From the IMG/VR virus record IMGVR_UViG_3300010042_000197, positions 1-57,901 of that record: a stretch of DNA of 57,901 nt. One strand, 5' to 3'. Under the pieces are notes generated by a model. It made no database searches. It saw nothing but the letters and a program-made list of their open reading frames with translations, and was not told the DNA's origin. This document shows, in pieces, positions 24,866-33,649 of the stretch. The DNA is from a virus. The position numbers were made by a program, and so were the translations under genes. Position 1 is the first letter of the stretch; every line of letters starts with the position of its first letter.

Positions 24866-27800
24866 TCAGCTCCGCTGCCTCCTGATGCCATTGTAGAGGA
24901 CGCCACCAGGCTGGAGTTGCTCGACCAGCACCTTGAGAACGACCGTGCCCAGGCCACGCGCCAGCTTCTCTGACTCGGCCTTTCCTCCAGGAGACTGCAC
25001 CTCGGACTTTACAGTGCCGTCCTGGTGGACGTGGATATGGAGGGTGATGGGTGCCGCTCCTCCGCCCTCCCCCGCCGGCGGGAGGATGTCCGCCTTGCTG
25101 GGCACGTAGAGCTTCGGCACCTGGGCCGCCCCGCTTCCCAGGCTCAGCTTCCCCGCCCCTCCCAGCGAAGCCCCACCCGAGGCGCCAACCGGTGACGCTG
25201 TCGCACCAACGAGCGCAGTGGTGGCCGTGTCCACCAGCGCGACGAAGGCCTTGTGGGCCAGCAGGCGCGCCAGGTCCTTCAACATGCCGTCCACCATGCT
25301 CCGGAAGCTGAACTGCCCGGTGGTGGCGAAGGTGACGAAGGCGTCCTCCATGTTCTGCGCGGCGCTGGAGACGGCGTCCTGGGCGAGCGCGAAGCCCGCG
25401 GAGAGCTGTTCCTGGAGCTTCGCCACCTCCTTCCGGTACGCCGCAGCGCTGATGCGCTGGTTGTCGAAGAGCTTCTGCACGGACTCCATGCGCTTCTGCG
25501 CGTCGGCCAGCGGGTTGAGCTGCCGCTCGAGCTGCTCCAGCTCCTTCGCGAGCTGGGCCTCGGCGCGCCCCTCCGGCGTCCACAGACTGCGCGCCTTGGC
25601 GAGCTGGGCGTTGTACTGCGCCATCCCCATCCGGCCCGCGTCCACCTCCACACGGAGAGCCTTCTGTGCCTCGGCGTACTTCATGCCGGCCGGGTCCCCG
25701 AGCTCTCGGTTCAGCTCCTGGAGCACCTGGACCCGCTTCTCCTCGGCCTTGGCGAGTTCCTTCGCGACCTCCGCCTCGCGCAGCTTCGCGATGGCCACGT
25801 CCGCCTGCTTCTTCTGCGCGGCGGAGAGCGCCTTGTACTCGTCGGTGAGGTTGAGCGCCTCTGCCTTCGCCTTTCCAACAGCGCGCGTCTCTTCTTCGAT
25901 GCGCTCAAGCCACGTCTTCGCCTTCCTCGCCAGCTCCTCCCGCGCCTGGGCCTGCTTCTTCGTGGCCTCCGCGTCCTGGAGCTTCGCAATGGCCACGTCG
26001 GCGAGCTTCTTCTGCTCCTCCGTGAGCGCCTTGTACTCGTCCGACTGGTTGAGGGCGCCCGCCTTCGTCTTCCCGATACCCCGAACGTCCTCCTCCAGCT
26101 TCTCCAGCCACGCTGTGGCCTTCTTCGCCTCCGCGGCCTTGGCCCTGGCCCCGTCAATCATCTCGGTAGCCGAGCGCGTGGCGGCTGCGCCCGCACGCGC
26201 GTGGGCATCAGCCACTCCGTTCACGACCGCCGCCTCCTGCTTCGCGGCGTGATCCAGGATAATGAGTGCCTTCTGAATTTCGGCAGCACGCTGTTGATGG
26301 ACGGCGAGTTCTTTCTCCAACGGGACAAGCTTCTCCTCGATCTGTTCAGCGAACTTGGGATCCTTTCGGTTCTCTGAGAACGGCTTCCCCGCGCCCATCC
26401 ACTTATAGTTCACTGCCACGATGTAGCTCTGCTTGTCCTTGACCGCCGCCGTCAGCCTCTCGATCTCTGCGGTTGCCACCCGAAGATCTTCAGCTGCGAC
26501 GTTCCGAACGACCGCCGAAAGCTCCTTCACGGTGTCGACTTCACTCGTCAGCAAGTCTTGGTACTTCCCCCCGAGGGCAGCAATCTCTTCCTTCGCGATC
26601 TTGAGGCGCTGAAGCGCCTCAGTCTGGTCGTTGGTGGCCTTGGTCTGGCTCATGAGGTCCACCACGATCTGCGTGCCACGACCCACGGCAGCAGCGGACT
26701 CCTGTGCGTGCTGCATCGCTTTTTCCCGGGCCTCCTCCGCAGCCCGCCCAAATTCGGCGAACGCTGTGACCGCCGCGCCGAGCGCGATGACCACCACGCC
26801 GATGGGACCACCCATGGCCGCGAGCGCGGCGGAGCCCGCCCGGGTAGCGAACGTCGCGCCTTCAATTGCAATTGCCTCGCGCACCTTCGCCTGGGCAAGC
26901 GTGTTGGACGCGATGGCTGCCCGCGTGTGCGCCACGGTGAACGGCCCTTCGATGGCGGCAGCGGCCTCGAGCATGGCCTGCCGCTTTTCTAGCTGGGCCA
27001 GGGCAGCCTTCAGCGCTTCGGCCCGGCTCTCCACCTGGACCCGCTTGTAGCTGGCCTCGGCCAGCGCAGCATCGGAGACGGCATCCCGCGCCTTCTTCGC
27101 TGCGGCGGCCTTGTCCAGCAGCGCCTTCGTCCACTCCTGCCCCCAGGCCGCTCCGCGCGCGGCACCGAGCACAGCCAGCGCCTGGGCGAGATAGCGCGCT
27201 GCCGTCGTCACATCGTCGAAGTTGCGCAGCAGCCCATCCATCGCGGGCGAGATGGTGTCGAGCAGGTCCTCGCCCACCGCGATGCGCAGCGCGGCGAAGC
27301 GCGCTCGTAGCTGGTCCACCTTCATCTGTGGCGTTTCCGCCATCTTTCTAAAGGCGGACTCCGTCTTCCCCGCCGACGTCTCCATGTGCTGGAGCGACGC
27401 CGCGAAGTCCGCCGAGGCAGTCCCCGAGAGGGTCATCGCGGGGAGTAGCGCCTCGACTCCACCGACGAGCGCGGCGAGCAACTCGGTGCTGCCACCCGTC
27501 TTGTCCTTCATGTCCTGGAGGAAACCCGAAAGCCCCTTGGACTTCAGCCCCGCGGTGTCGAACTGGATGCCAAGCTCCTGCGCGAGGATCGCCGCCTCGC
27601 TGGAGGGCTTGGCCACCTGGGCGAGGATGCTCCGGACGCCCTCCATGGCCGTCTCCGTCTTGATGCCGGCCTTTGTGAGCGCCGCGTTCGCCGCGAGCAA
27701 CTCCTGAAGGGACACGCCCGTCTGCGACGCGATGGGAGCCACCTTGCCGATGTGCCGGGCGATGGTCTCGATGGACGTCTTCCCGTCAGCGGCGGAGATG

Positions 27801-28744
27801 AACATGGCGTCGGCGGCCTGGGTGGCGCTTCGGAGTTGGTTGCCATAGCTGGCCATAATGCTGGTGAGACCGTCCGCCGCGACGCTCACATCGGTCACGC
27901 CGCCTATGGCCAGCTTGTTCGCGACGGCGAGCATCTCCGTGGCCTTCGCCGCGTCGGCCGCGCCAGCGCTCATGATTTCGTACAACGCCTTTGCCTGGTC
28001 GGTAGGCCCTCGGCCGAACTCCGCCCCCAAACGCTTCGCGCTGTCGGCGAGTTGCCCCATCATCCCGAGCTGGTCGTCCTCCAGCAGAGTGCTCACCTGC
28101 GCCATGGCTGTGGAGAACCCCAGCGCCTCCGTGGTGACGCTGCGGAACGTCGCACCCACCGCAACCATGCCCATGAGGCTGCTAGCGACACCTCCGATCC
28201 CCTTCGAGAACTGGTCCAATGGCGACTGCGCCGTCTCTGCCGCCGTCGCCACCTCTCGGATGGTCTTCGCAGCACGCGTGTTGTCGCTCATTTGCGCCAG
28301 CGCGGACGCGGCCCGGTTCATCTCCGTCATGAACCGACTGATGATGGCCGTGTCACCGAGTGCGGAGGAGAGCCGCCCGGTCGCCCCCTCAAGCGCAGCC
28401 ACCTTGGCGTGGAAGGCATCCACTGCCTTTGTATCTGCCAGAGACTGCTGGAAGCGCTTGGCCGCCTCGGCCATCTGGTTCATGTGCTTCGTGATTGAGC
28501 TCAGCCGCTCCAGGTCCTTGAGCTTGCTCCGCATCTCCTCGAAGGCCCTAACGTTGGCCTCCACCTCCTTGTTCATCCGCGCCAGCTCCTTCTGGAACTG
28601 TTCGGACGCTGTCTCCGTCTTCTTCGCGGCCGTCTCCGCCTTCTCGGAGGCCTTCGTCAGGTCGTTGAGTCCCTGAACTCCGGCGGCAGTCTCAGAGGTA
28701 TCGATGCGAATCGACAACGCCGCCAGGTCGACCCCCTCAGACAT
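24866..28744 (-). CDS. H: tail tape measure protein (lambda H-like)
   Basis: 1292 aa from an ATG preceded by GGGAGG. The N-terminus is coiled coil (about 1-165), then comes the TP901-type core (about 180-420, with ALYEIMSAGA and the ASQTGVSLQELLAANAALTKAGI segment), a hydrophobic stretch (about 660-690, GPIGVVVIALGAAVTAF), a long helical region with an internal 66-residue duplication, and a lambda H-type C-terminal domain (NMEDAFVTFATTGQFSFRSM). It sets tail length and occupies the tail lumen. The G/GT chaperones are encoded upstream as expected. Confidence 0.95.
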   Translation of the reverse strand: MSEGVDLAALSIRIDTSETAAGVQGLNDLTKASEKAETAAKKTETASEQFQKELARMNKEVEANVRAFEEMRSKLKDLERLSSITKHMNQMAEAAKRFQQSLADTKAVDAFHAKVAALEGATGRLSSALGDTAIISRFMTEMNRAASALAQMSDNTRAAKTIREVATAAETAQSPLDQFSKGIGGVASSLMGMVAVGATFRSVTTEALGFSTAMAQVSTLLEDDQLGMMGQLADSAKRLGAEFGRGPTDQAKALYEIMSAGAADAAKATEMLAVANKLAIGGVTDVSVAADGLTSIMASYGNQLRSATQAADAMFISAADGKTSIETIARHIGKVAPIASQTGVSLQELLAANAALTKAGIKTETAMEGVRSILAQVAKPSSEAAILAQELGIQFDTAGLKSKGLSGFLQDMKDKTGGSTELLAALVGGVEALLPAMTLSGTASADFAASLQHMETSAGKTESAFRKMAETPQMKVDQLRARFAALRIAVGEDLLDTISPAMDGLLRNFDDVTTAARYLAQALAVLGAARGAAWGQEWTKALLDKAAAAKKARDAVSDAALAEASYKRVQVESRAEALKAALAQLEKRQAMLEAAAAIEGPFTVAHTRAAIASNTLAQAKVREAIAIEGATFATRAGSAALAAMGGPIGVVVIALGAAVTAFAEFGRAAEEAREKAMQHAQESAAAVGRGTQIVVDLMSQTKATNDQTEALQRLKIAKEEIAALGGKYQDLLTSEVDTVKELSAVVRNVAAEDLRVATAEIERLTAAVKDKQSYIVAVNYKWMGAGKPFSENRKDPKFAEQIEEKLVPLEKELAVHQQRAAEIQKALIILDHAAKQEAAVVNGVADAHARAGAAATRSATEMIDGARAKAAEAKKATAWLEKLEEDVRGIGKTKAGALNQSDEYKALTEEQKKLADVAIAKLQDAEATKKQAQAREELARKAKTWLERIEEETRAVGKAKAEALNLTDEYKALSAAQKKQADVAIAKLREAEVAKELAKAEEKRVQVLQELNRELGDPAGMKYAEAQKALRVEVDAGRMGMAQYNAQLAKARSLWTPEGRAEAQLAKELEQLERQLNPLADAQKRMESVQKLFDNQRISAAAYRKEVAKLQEQLSAGFALAQDAVSSAAQNMEDAFVTFATTGQFSFRSMVDGMLKDLARLLAHKAFVALVDTATTALVGATASPVGASGGASLGGAGKLSLGSGAAQVPKLYVPSKADILPPAGEGGGAAPITLHIHVHQDGTVKSEVQSPGGKAESEKLARGLGTVVLKVLVEQLQPGGVLYNGIRRQRS
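25715..26110 (-). repeat. 66-residue tandem duplication inside the tape measure
   Basis: Two consecutive 198-bp units (26110-25913 and 25912-25715), each encoding WLE-[KR]-[LI]-EE followed by DEYKAL--[EA]-QKK-ADVAIAKL and an Ala/Lys/Glu tail. The similarity shows a recent in-frame duplication, which would lengthen the tail by a fixed step. Confidence 0.75.
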
Positions 28745-28835
28745 GGGCGCCTCCCATCAGCGAAGGGCTGTAGCCGGCCGCCTGAACGCGCGACCAGTGG
28801 ACCGCCTGGGCCCGGCTGTGGTCGCCTCCCGACCC

Positions 28836-29276
28836 ATGCGTGCGCCCTACGCCTTCCTGGCCGTGACTCTTCTCGTGGCTGCTTGTGACCTCCGCACTGA
28901 GGAGGCGAAACAGCTCGAAGCCAAACGGCTCCAGATGATCCAGCAGAGCAACGACACCGAAGGCACCCCTCAACTTCGCTGGGCCACCAAGGGAAAGCAC
29001 CACACGACCTTCCTCCGCATCCAGCCGTTTGGCTCGCCGGACCCGAACGAGATTCGAGCCGCGATGATGAAGGAGATGCCGAACTACGACGCTGGGAAGG
29101 AGCTGATGGAGGAAGAGGGCTGGACGCACGTCGGGTTCCGCGACCGAGACACCGGCATCGAGTTGGTCAAACCAGTGTCCGAGCTTCGCGGGGTCGACGC
29201 CGTCATGGCGGACCTTGCAGCCAAAAAGCGAGCCGAGGAGGAGCGCCAGCAGAAAGCCGTCCCCGCTAAGCAGTAG
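28836..29276 (+). CDS. small lipoprotein cargo
   Basis: 146 aa from an ATG at 28836; the frame is open upstream but that part overlaps the tape-measure start. The signal peptide ends in a lipobox (LLVAACD). The mature part is charged and helical. Plus-strand gene inserted exactly between the tape measure and the G/GT genes. A lysogenic-conversion or exclusion role is possible. Confidence 0.72.
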   Translation: MRAPYAFLAVTLLVAACDLRTEEAKQLEAKRLQMIQQSNDTEGTPQLRWATKGKHHTTFLRIQPFGSPDPNEIRAAMMKEMPNYDAGKELMEEEGWTHVGFRDRDTGIELVKPVSELRGVDAVMADLAAKKRAEEERQQKAVPAKQ

Positions 29277-29301
29277 CAGCCACGTCACCACGAGCACCTC
29301 C

Positions 29302-30047
29302 TCACTTCGGGTTGAGCTCCTCGCGGAAAACGTCATCGAGCTGGCGGAGCAGCCCCACCTCCGCGGGTGAAGGTCGGTGTCCGGTGAGCCGGGCCCAGGC
29401 CTCGATGTCCTGGAAGGTGATGGGGGCCAGCGAGTACATCCCCGCCCCGCGCGCGCCGCTCAGCTCGCAGAACCAGGCCCAGACGTGGGCGAGCGCGGGC
29501 GGCAACGAGTACTCGCGCACCAGCTCCGCCGGCACCTGCCCCGTCGCCTTTTGCACCTGCTCCAGGTGAGCCCGGAGGGAGACGTCACCTCCCTCCGGTG
29601 GCTTGCTCAGTCGGAATTCGTGGCGAGCGAAGCCGAGGAGCTGCTCACCGAGTCCTCGAAAAAACGGGCGCGGTCCGCGCACGCCTCGTCCACCTGCCGG
29701 CGCAGCCACGGGAGGGCGATGTACAGGCGCCGGGCGTTGTCCGGGGTGTGAGGCAGCGGCTTGCCACCCTCCAGCACACCGCTCCAGGACACGGTGCGGC
29801 GCACCAGCAACTCCAGGGCCTCGGACTCCACCTCCTTCGCCGTCAGCGCGGCGCCACGGTTGAGCTGGTAGCGCGCCATGGCCTGATCCCTCAGCTCCCG
29901 CTCCGCCTCGCGGCCGCGAGAGGAGTCGGCGCTGGCCACCTCCACCTGGACGCCGAGGGGCTTGGCGGTGACGGGGTGGCGGACTTCCACCACCGAGGTG
30001 TCACGGTGCTGGATGGAAGCGAGATCAAAACCGGTGAGTCCATTCAT
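29302..30047 (-). CDS. GT: tail assembly chaperone GT (made by -1 frameshift)
   Basis: Predicted 248-aa fusion: translation of G continues to codons CGT-TTT-TTC, slips back one base on T-TTT-TTC (29664-29658) and carries on in the downstream frame to 29302 (FFRGLGEQLLGF... ending FREELNPK). The downstream frame lacks its own plausible start and SD, its amino-acid composition is protein-like, and its order matches lambda G then T before H. G and GT coat the tape measure during tail assembly in lambda. Confidence 0.8.
29607..30047 (-). CDS. G: tail assembly chaperone G
   Basis: 146 aa from an ATG preceded by AAGGAG. N-terminal beta region (TSVVEVRHPVTAKPLGVQVEV), then helices. The non-slipped product ends in a Ser-rich tail soon after the slippery heptamer, as expected when most ribosomes do not shift. 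It lies directly between the tail-tube gene and the tape measure. Confidence 0.83.
   Translation of the reverse strand: MNGLTGFDLASIQHRDTSVVEVRHPVTAKPLGVQVEVASADSSRGREAERELRDQAMARYQLNRGAALTAKEVESEALELLVRRTVSWSGVLEGGKPLPHTPDNARRLYIALPWLRRQVDEACADRARFFEDSVSSSSASLATNSD
29658..29664 (-). promoter_or_regulatory. -1 ribosomal slippery heptamer T TTT TTC
   Basis: The minus-strand heptamer TTTTTTC is read in the G frame as T-TTT-TTC (X-XXY-YYZ with X=Y=T), which lets both tRNAs re-pair after a -1 slip. The -1 frame is open for the next 119 codons (GT). It is the only such run in this GC-rich gene. Confidence 0.8.
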
Positions 30048-30107
30048 GGGGTGCTCCTTCAGGAACAGCAGGGGTGAGCGCGCACGTGCAGTCGCGCCGA
30101 GGAAGGG

Positions 30108-31259
30108 CTACGGGTTGCTGCGCTGGTAGACGAGGGTGGCGCCGGACGCGGAGTCGATGAGCGCGGTGAATGGCATCGAGAGGACGACGGGGCCCTCCTT
30201 CGGATTGTCCAAGTCGCCGCCCGTGTACTTGATGCGGGGCAGGTAGAGTCGGTGGAAGTCCACGCCGTTGACGTCCTTCAGCAGCACCTCCAGGGAGGAC
30301 TCCTCCTCGTTGATGAAGCGATTCACGAGGGTGCCGTCCTGGAAGTAGGCGCTGAGGGTGCCGGACACAGCGAAGCCGCCCTCGTGCACCTCGGTGGGCG
30401 ACGCCTGGCCGACGACGCCCTTGGTGGTGCGGCCGTTGCTGATGTCCAGCTCCACGCCGGTGACGTTGGCCACCACCACCCCGCCCTCCAGCAACGTGCC
30501 GGTGAAGGCGTCGAAGGGGCTGCCGGTGCCAGGAGGAGTGACGGTGGTGGCATGCGAGGCCGTGGCCTGCACCATGTCCTTGCCCAGCAGGGTGACGCTG
30601 CCTGTGACGATTTCCCCGGGCTGGATGGAGAGCTTCAGCCCGTTGACCGCGCACCCCCGGTACAGCAGGAACTGGGAGATGTCGGTGAAGGCGCGCTCGA
30701 AGCTGTACGTCTTCAGCTCCGTCCCATTCTTCAGCCGCCGGCCCACCAGCGCCACGGTGCGCCCCGCGGCGGCGGCGTCCGCGAAGAGCAACTTGTCCAC
30801 GGTGAGGGACAGCGCGGTGACGGACACCACCTTGGCGCGGCCGTTGTTGCCCGCCGTCGCGAAGCCGGTGGCGGCCACCTCGTCGCCCGGCAGGAAGCCG
30901 TCCGCGAGGAAGCTGCCGGTGGTGCGGACGAAGGACTCGTCATCCGCATCCGCCTCCAGCGACACCGCGCCCGTCGTCACCGCCTCCCAGGTGCCAGAGA
31001 GGGCCCCCGCGAGCATCTCGTCGAAGGTGCCCCGGGAGAGCTCGAAGGAGATGTCGCCGGCCGCGCTGCGCATGCCGTGACGGAGGTCCGCCACCTGCCT
31101 GTCCGCGCGAATCTCGTTGGACTGGAACGTCTCCTTGCCGAGGTTGAGGCTGGTGCCGGTGAAGCGCAGCGCCTGGTACGTGGTGCTGGCGGGGACGCCG
31201 TAGTCGCCCTCCGCGACGAAGCGCACCGCGGTGCGCTGCCCTGAAGCCGAAGAAGCCAT
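30108..31259 (-). CDS. major tail tube protein
   Basis: 383 aa from an ATG at 31259 with GGAGGT upstream. It is beta-rich throughout, with a TTYQALRFTGTSLNLGKE N-terminus and an ISFELSRGTFDEMLAGAL segment characteristic of phage tail-tube proteins, and Ig-like strands in the C-terminal half. It is located directly after the tail terminator and before G/GT. Polymerises around the tape measure to form the tail tube. Confidence 0.9.
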   Translation of the reverse strand: MASSASGQRTAVRFVAEGDYGVPASTTYQALRFTGTSLNLGKETFQSNEIRADRQVADLRHGMRSAAGDISFELSRGTFDEMLAGALSGTWEAVTTGAVSLEADADDESFVRTTGSFLADGFLPGDEVAATGFATAGNNGRAKVVSVTALSLTVDKLLFADAAAAGRTVALVGRRLKNGTELKTYSFERAFTDISQFLLYRGCAVNGLKLSIQPGEIVTGSVTLLGKDMVQATASHATTVTPPGTGSPFDAFTGTLLEGGVVVANVTGVELDISNGRTTKGVVGQASPTEVHEGGFAVSGTLSAYFQDGTLVNRFINEEESSLEVLLKDVNGVDFHRLYLPRIKYTGGDLDNPKEGPVVLSMPFTALIDSASGATLVYQRSNP

Positions 31260-31287
31260 GTGAGTACCTCCTGCCGCGCATGGCGGC

Positions 31288-31713
31288 TCAGTCGATTGAG
31301 TGCACCAACCACCAGACGGAGACGGGCACCGCCCACCACGGCTCGTCCCGGAAGCCCGGGGCGACGGAGGCGGACTGGACACGGACGGTGGTGTCCCCGC
31401 GCGTCAGCGTGGTGCCCCGCTTGAAGCCGTCACACACCGACTGGGCGGCAGCGAGGGACGGCGCGGCGCCCGCGCCCAGGGGAAAGAAGAGGGACACCTG
31501 GAGGACGCCAGGGCGGCGCGTGTACGCGTCCACGCCCGCGCTGCCCGGCCCGGTGCGCGCCGGCAGGTGGTCCACCTTCGCCCACGGGGTGCCCGCCACC
31601 GGGGTGAAGGGCACGTTGGGGAAGGCCAGGCGGGCCGGGCCCAGCACGGGCTCCAGCACCTCCAGCACCCGCGCCTCCAGTGCCTGGGTGATGTCCAAGA
31701 GGACGGTGCTCAC
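31288..31713 (-). CDS. tail terminator (lambda U-like)
   Basis: 141 aa from a GTG that overlaps the previous stop by 4 nt. The N-terminal helix (LDITQALEARVLEVLEPVL), the NVPF strand and the beta sheet of U-type terminators are visible. It caps the tail tube at the head-proximal end; its position just before the tube gene is canonical. Confidence 0.8.
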   Translation of the reverse strand: MSTVLLDITQALEARVLEVLEPVLGPARLAFPNVPFTPVAGTPWAKVDHLPARTGPGSAGVDAYTRRPGVLQVSLFFPLGAGAAPSLAAAQSVCDGFKRGTTLTRGDTTVRVQSASVAPGFRDEPWWAVPVSVWWLVHSID

Positions 31714-32177
31714 GTGCCACCGCCCCCGTTGTCCCCACCCTGCTTCGCCGCGTCCACCGCGCCCTCGAGGATTTCTCGCAGGCGGGCGACGGTGACGCGC
31801 ACCATGCCGCGAGGGGCCTGGGCCGAGTGGCCGAACTCCAGCCGGCGGGCGTACGGCAGGTTGTTGGTGACGTACACCGAGTCACCCAGCTTCGCGGCTT
31901 CGAGCTGGGACGCCGCGGCGGTGACGACACCGCTGCCGTCCTTGTCCGAGGCCTCCGTGGTGCCCGAGGGCCGCGCGCCGATGCCCACCTGCCAGTTGCC
32001 CCGGAAGCGCCCGGTGTCCACCGGCGACGCCTCGACGACGTTGGCGAGCAGGCCGAGGGCCGTCTTCCTCACCACGACGTTGGCCTTCTCCTTCGCCATG
32101 CCGACGAAGGCCTCCACCTGCCGGGAGAAGCTGGCGCCTTTGCGGACCTTGGCGTCCGTACGGTTGAGGGTGCTCAT
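31710..32177 (-). CDS. head-tail connector (HK97 gp10/lambda Z-like)
   Basis: 155 aa. It shows the features of gp10/Z-type proteins: an N-terminal basic helix, SPVDTGRFRGNWQVG (a VDTGxxxxxW signature) and a NNLPYARRLEFG motif. It forms the tail-completion or connector ring. It overlaps both neighbours by 4 nt. Confidence 0.85.
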   Translation of the reverse strand: MSTLNRTDAKVRKGASFSRQVEAFVGMAKEKANVVVRKTALGLLANVVEASPVDTGRFRGNWQVGIGARPSGTTEASDKDGSGVVTAAASQLEAAKLGDSVYVTNNLPYARRLEFGHSAQAPRGMVRVTVARLREILEGAVDAAKQGGDNGGGGT

Positions 32178-32563
32178 GTCGAGGCCACCCGCAGCGTGTA
32201 GAGGATGGGCGTCCCACCAAGCTGGACGGGCGGGTCCGTCGCCAGGACAGTCCAGGCGCGGCCCTCCAGCGGGCCCACCTCGTCACCTGGCGCCGGCACC
32301 ACAGCCAGGCCGCCGGCCGCCACCAGCAGCTTGCGGCGCGCAGCGCGCACCGTGCTGCCCTTGGCCAGCGAGTCGCCCTCCTTGTCCTGCCCGCTGTCGG
32401 CCTGCACCTGCACCGTCACCGGGTAGGTGTCCACCACCACGGCCGGCGCCGAGGTGGCCACGTCGTACGCGCCCGTCGTGCGCCGGGTGAGCGTCGCCTC
32501 CTCCCCGTACTTCTTCAGCAGGGCGAGGGACTTGCGCACCAGCCTGTCCGCCTGGGCACTCAC
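32174..32563 (-). CDS. head closure/adaptor protein
   Basis: 129 aa from a GTG with a 4-nt overlap to the upstream gene. Helical start (ADRLVRKSLALLKKYGEEATLTRR) then beta strands (VDTYPVTVQVQ), the layout of head-closure stopper proteins. Function is inferred mainly from synteny between the connector genes. Confidence 0.7.
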   Translation of the reverse strand: MSAQADRLVRKSLALLKKYGEEATLTRRTTGAYDVATSAPAVVVDTYPVTVQVQADSGQDKEGDSLAKGSTVRAARRKLLVAAGGLAVVPAPGDEVGPLEGRAWTVLATDPPVQLGGTPILYTLRVAST

Positions 32564-33051
32564 CCTCGCACCACCTGCAGGGAGCCAATGCCGCTTGGCC
32601 GCGAGCGCACCAGCGGCGCCAGCATCTGAGCCACCTGGGCCGGAATGGGCACGTGCGTCTCCGCCGTCGTCTTCAGGGGGCCGACCTGGACGCCGCTGTC
32701 CACCACGGGCCCCAGCCCCGCCGTCCAGTCCTCGGGCATGAGGCGGAAGGCGAACTCCGCCACCGCGCCGCGCAGGCGCAGCGGCACCGTGAGGGGCGAC
32801 ACGTCCACGCCGTCCAGGCGCACGCCACGCCGGGGCCACGCCAGCGCCTGGGCCTCGCTGACGCGCGCGCCCAGGTACTGGTAGTGGGTGTCCAAGAGAC
32901 TCGTGGCCCACTTCAGGTGGCGCTCCTTCTGCTCCACCGTGGCGGCCTCCCACGCGGCGTTGTGTGCGCGCGCGGAGTGGTAGGCGTCCGCCTCCACCAC
33001 GGTGCAGTACGAGTCGGCGGCAGGCCCGCCCGGCGTCGCGTCGAGAGGCAC
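32560..33051 (-). CDS. DnaT-like head-tail adaptor protein
   Basis: 163 aa. The YCTVVEADAYHSARA start, RHLKWATSLLDTHYQYLG helix and QALAWPRRGVRLDG strand match the phage family annotated as DnaT-like ssDNA-binding, which in head modules acts as a head-tail adaptor. It follows the coiled-coil protein gene and precedes the closure protein with a 4-nt overlap. Confidence 0.82.
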   Translation of the reverse strand: MPLDATPGGPAADSYCTVVEADAYHSARAHNAAWEAATVEQKERHLKWATSLLDTHYQYLGARVSEAQALAWPRRGVRLDGVDVSPLTVPLRLRGAVAEFAFRLMPEDWTAGLGPVVDSGVQVGPLKTTAETHVPIPAQVAQMLAPLVRSRPSGIGSLQVVRG

Positions 33052-33054
33052 GGG

Positions 33055-33540
33055 CTACTCCGCCTTGCCCTTCGCGCCCTTGCCCTTCGGCGCGGGAGGC
33101 TCTTCGGTGGGCACCGGGGCGGAGGCCTTCGCCACCTCGGCGAGCTTCGCCTCCGCCGCCTTCTTCGCCTCGCGCTCGGTGCGCAGCTCCGCCCGCAGGC
33201 GCTCCGCCTCGGCCTGCTCTTCTTCGAGCACGGACCGCGCCGCTGCGAGCCGATTCTCCAGCTCCGAGCGCTCGTCCTCCAGAGCGGACACCAGCTTCGG
33301 GTCCACCGGGACAGCCTCCGCTCTCGCCTTCGTCTTCCTCCACTTCGCCTGGGCCTCCTCGTACTCGCGCGAGTCCACCTGGAAGGCGTTGTGGTACTTG
33401 CCGAGGATGTGGAGGGCCACCGTCGCGCCTCTCGGCACCGCAGCCACCCCGTCCTTGAAGTCGAAGCCCGCGAGGCTGCATGTCTCCTCCTCGCGCGGCC
33501 CCACCAACGCCACGTCCACCGTCAGTCGGTTTCCAGCCAT
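33055..33540 (-). CDS. head-module coiled-coil protein
   Basis: 161 aa from an ATG at 33540 with GGAG upstream. A small beta domain (LTVDVALVGPREEETCSLAGF) is followed by a long charged coiled coil (about 65-135) and a Lys/Pro-rich tail (PKGKGAKGK). It sits between the major capsid and adaptor genes. It could be a decoration or internal head protein; not recognised. Confidence 0.7.
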   Translation of the reverse strand: MAGNRLTVDVALVGPREEETCSLAGFDFKDGVAAVPRGATVALHILGKYHNAFQVDSREYEEAQAKWRKTKARAEAVPVDPKLVSALEDERSELENRLAAARSVLEEEQAEAERLRAELRTEREAKKAAEAKLAEVAKASAPVPTEEPPAPKGKGAKGKAE

Positions 33541-33649
33541 GTCCTGCTCCACAGGGAATGCGCCCAGCACATGCCGGGCGCGAGGTTGAGGGCCGCGCCC
33601 GCCCAGGCAGGAAGTCCCCGCGGGCAGGCCCTGCCGAGAAGCGCGTCGC

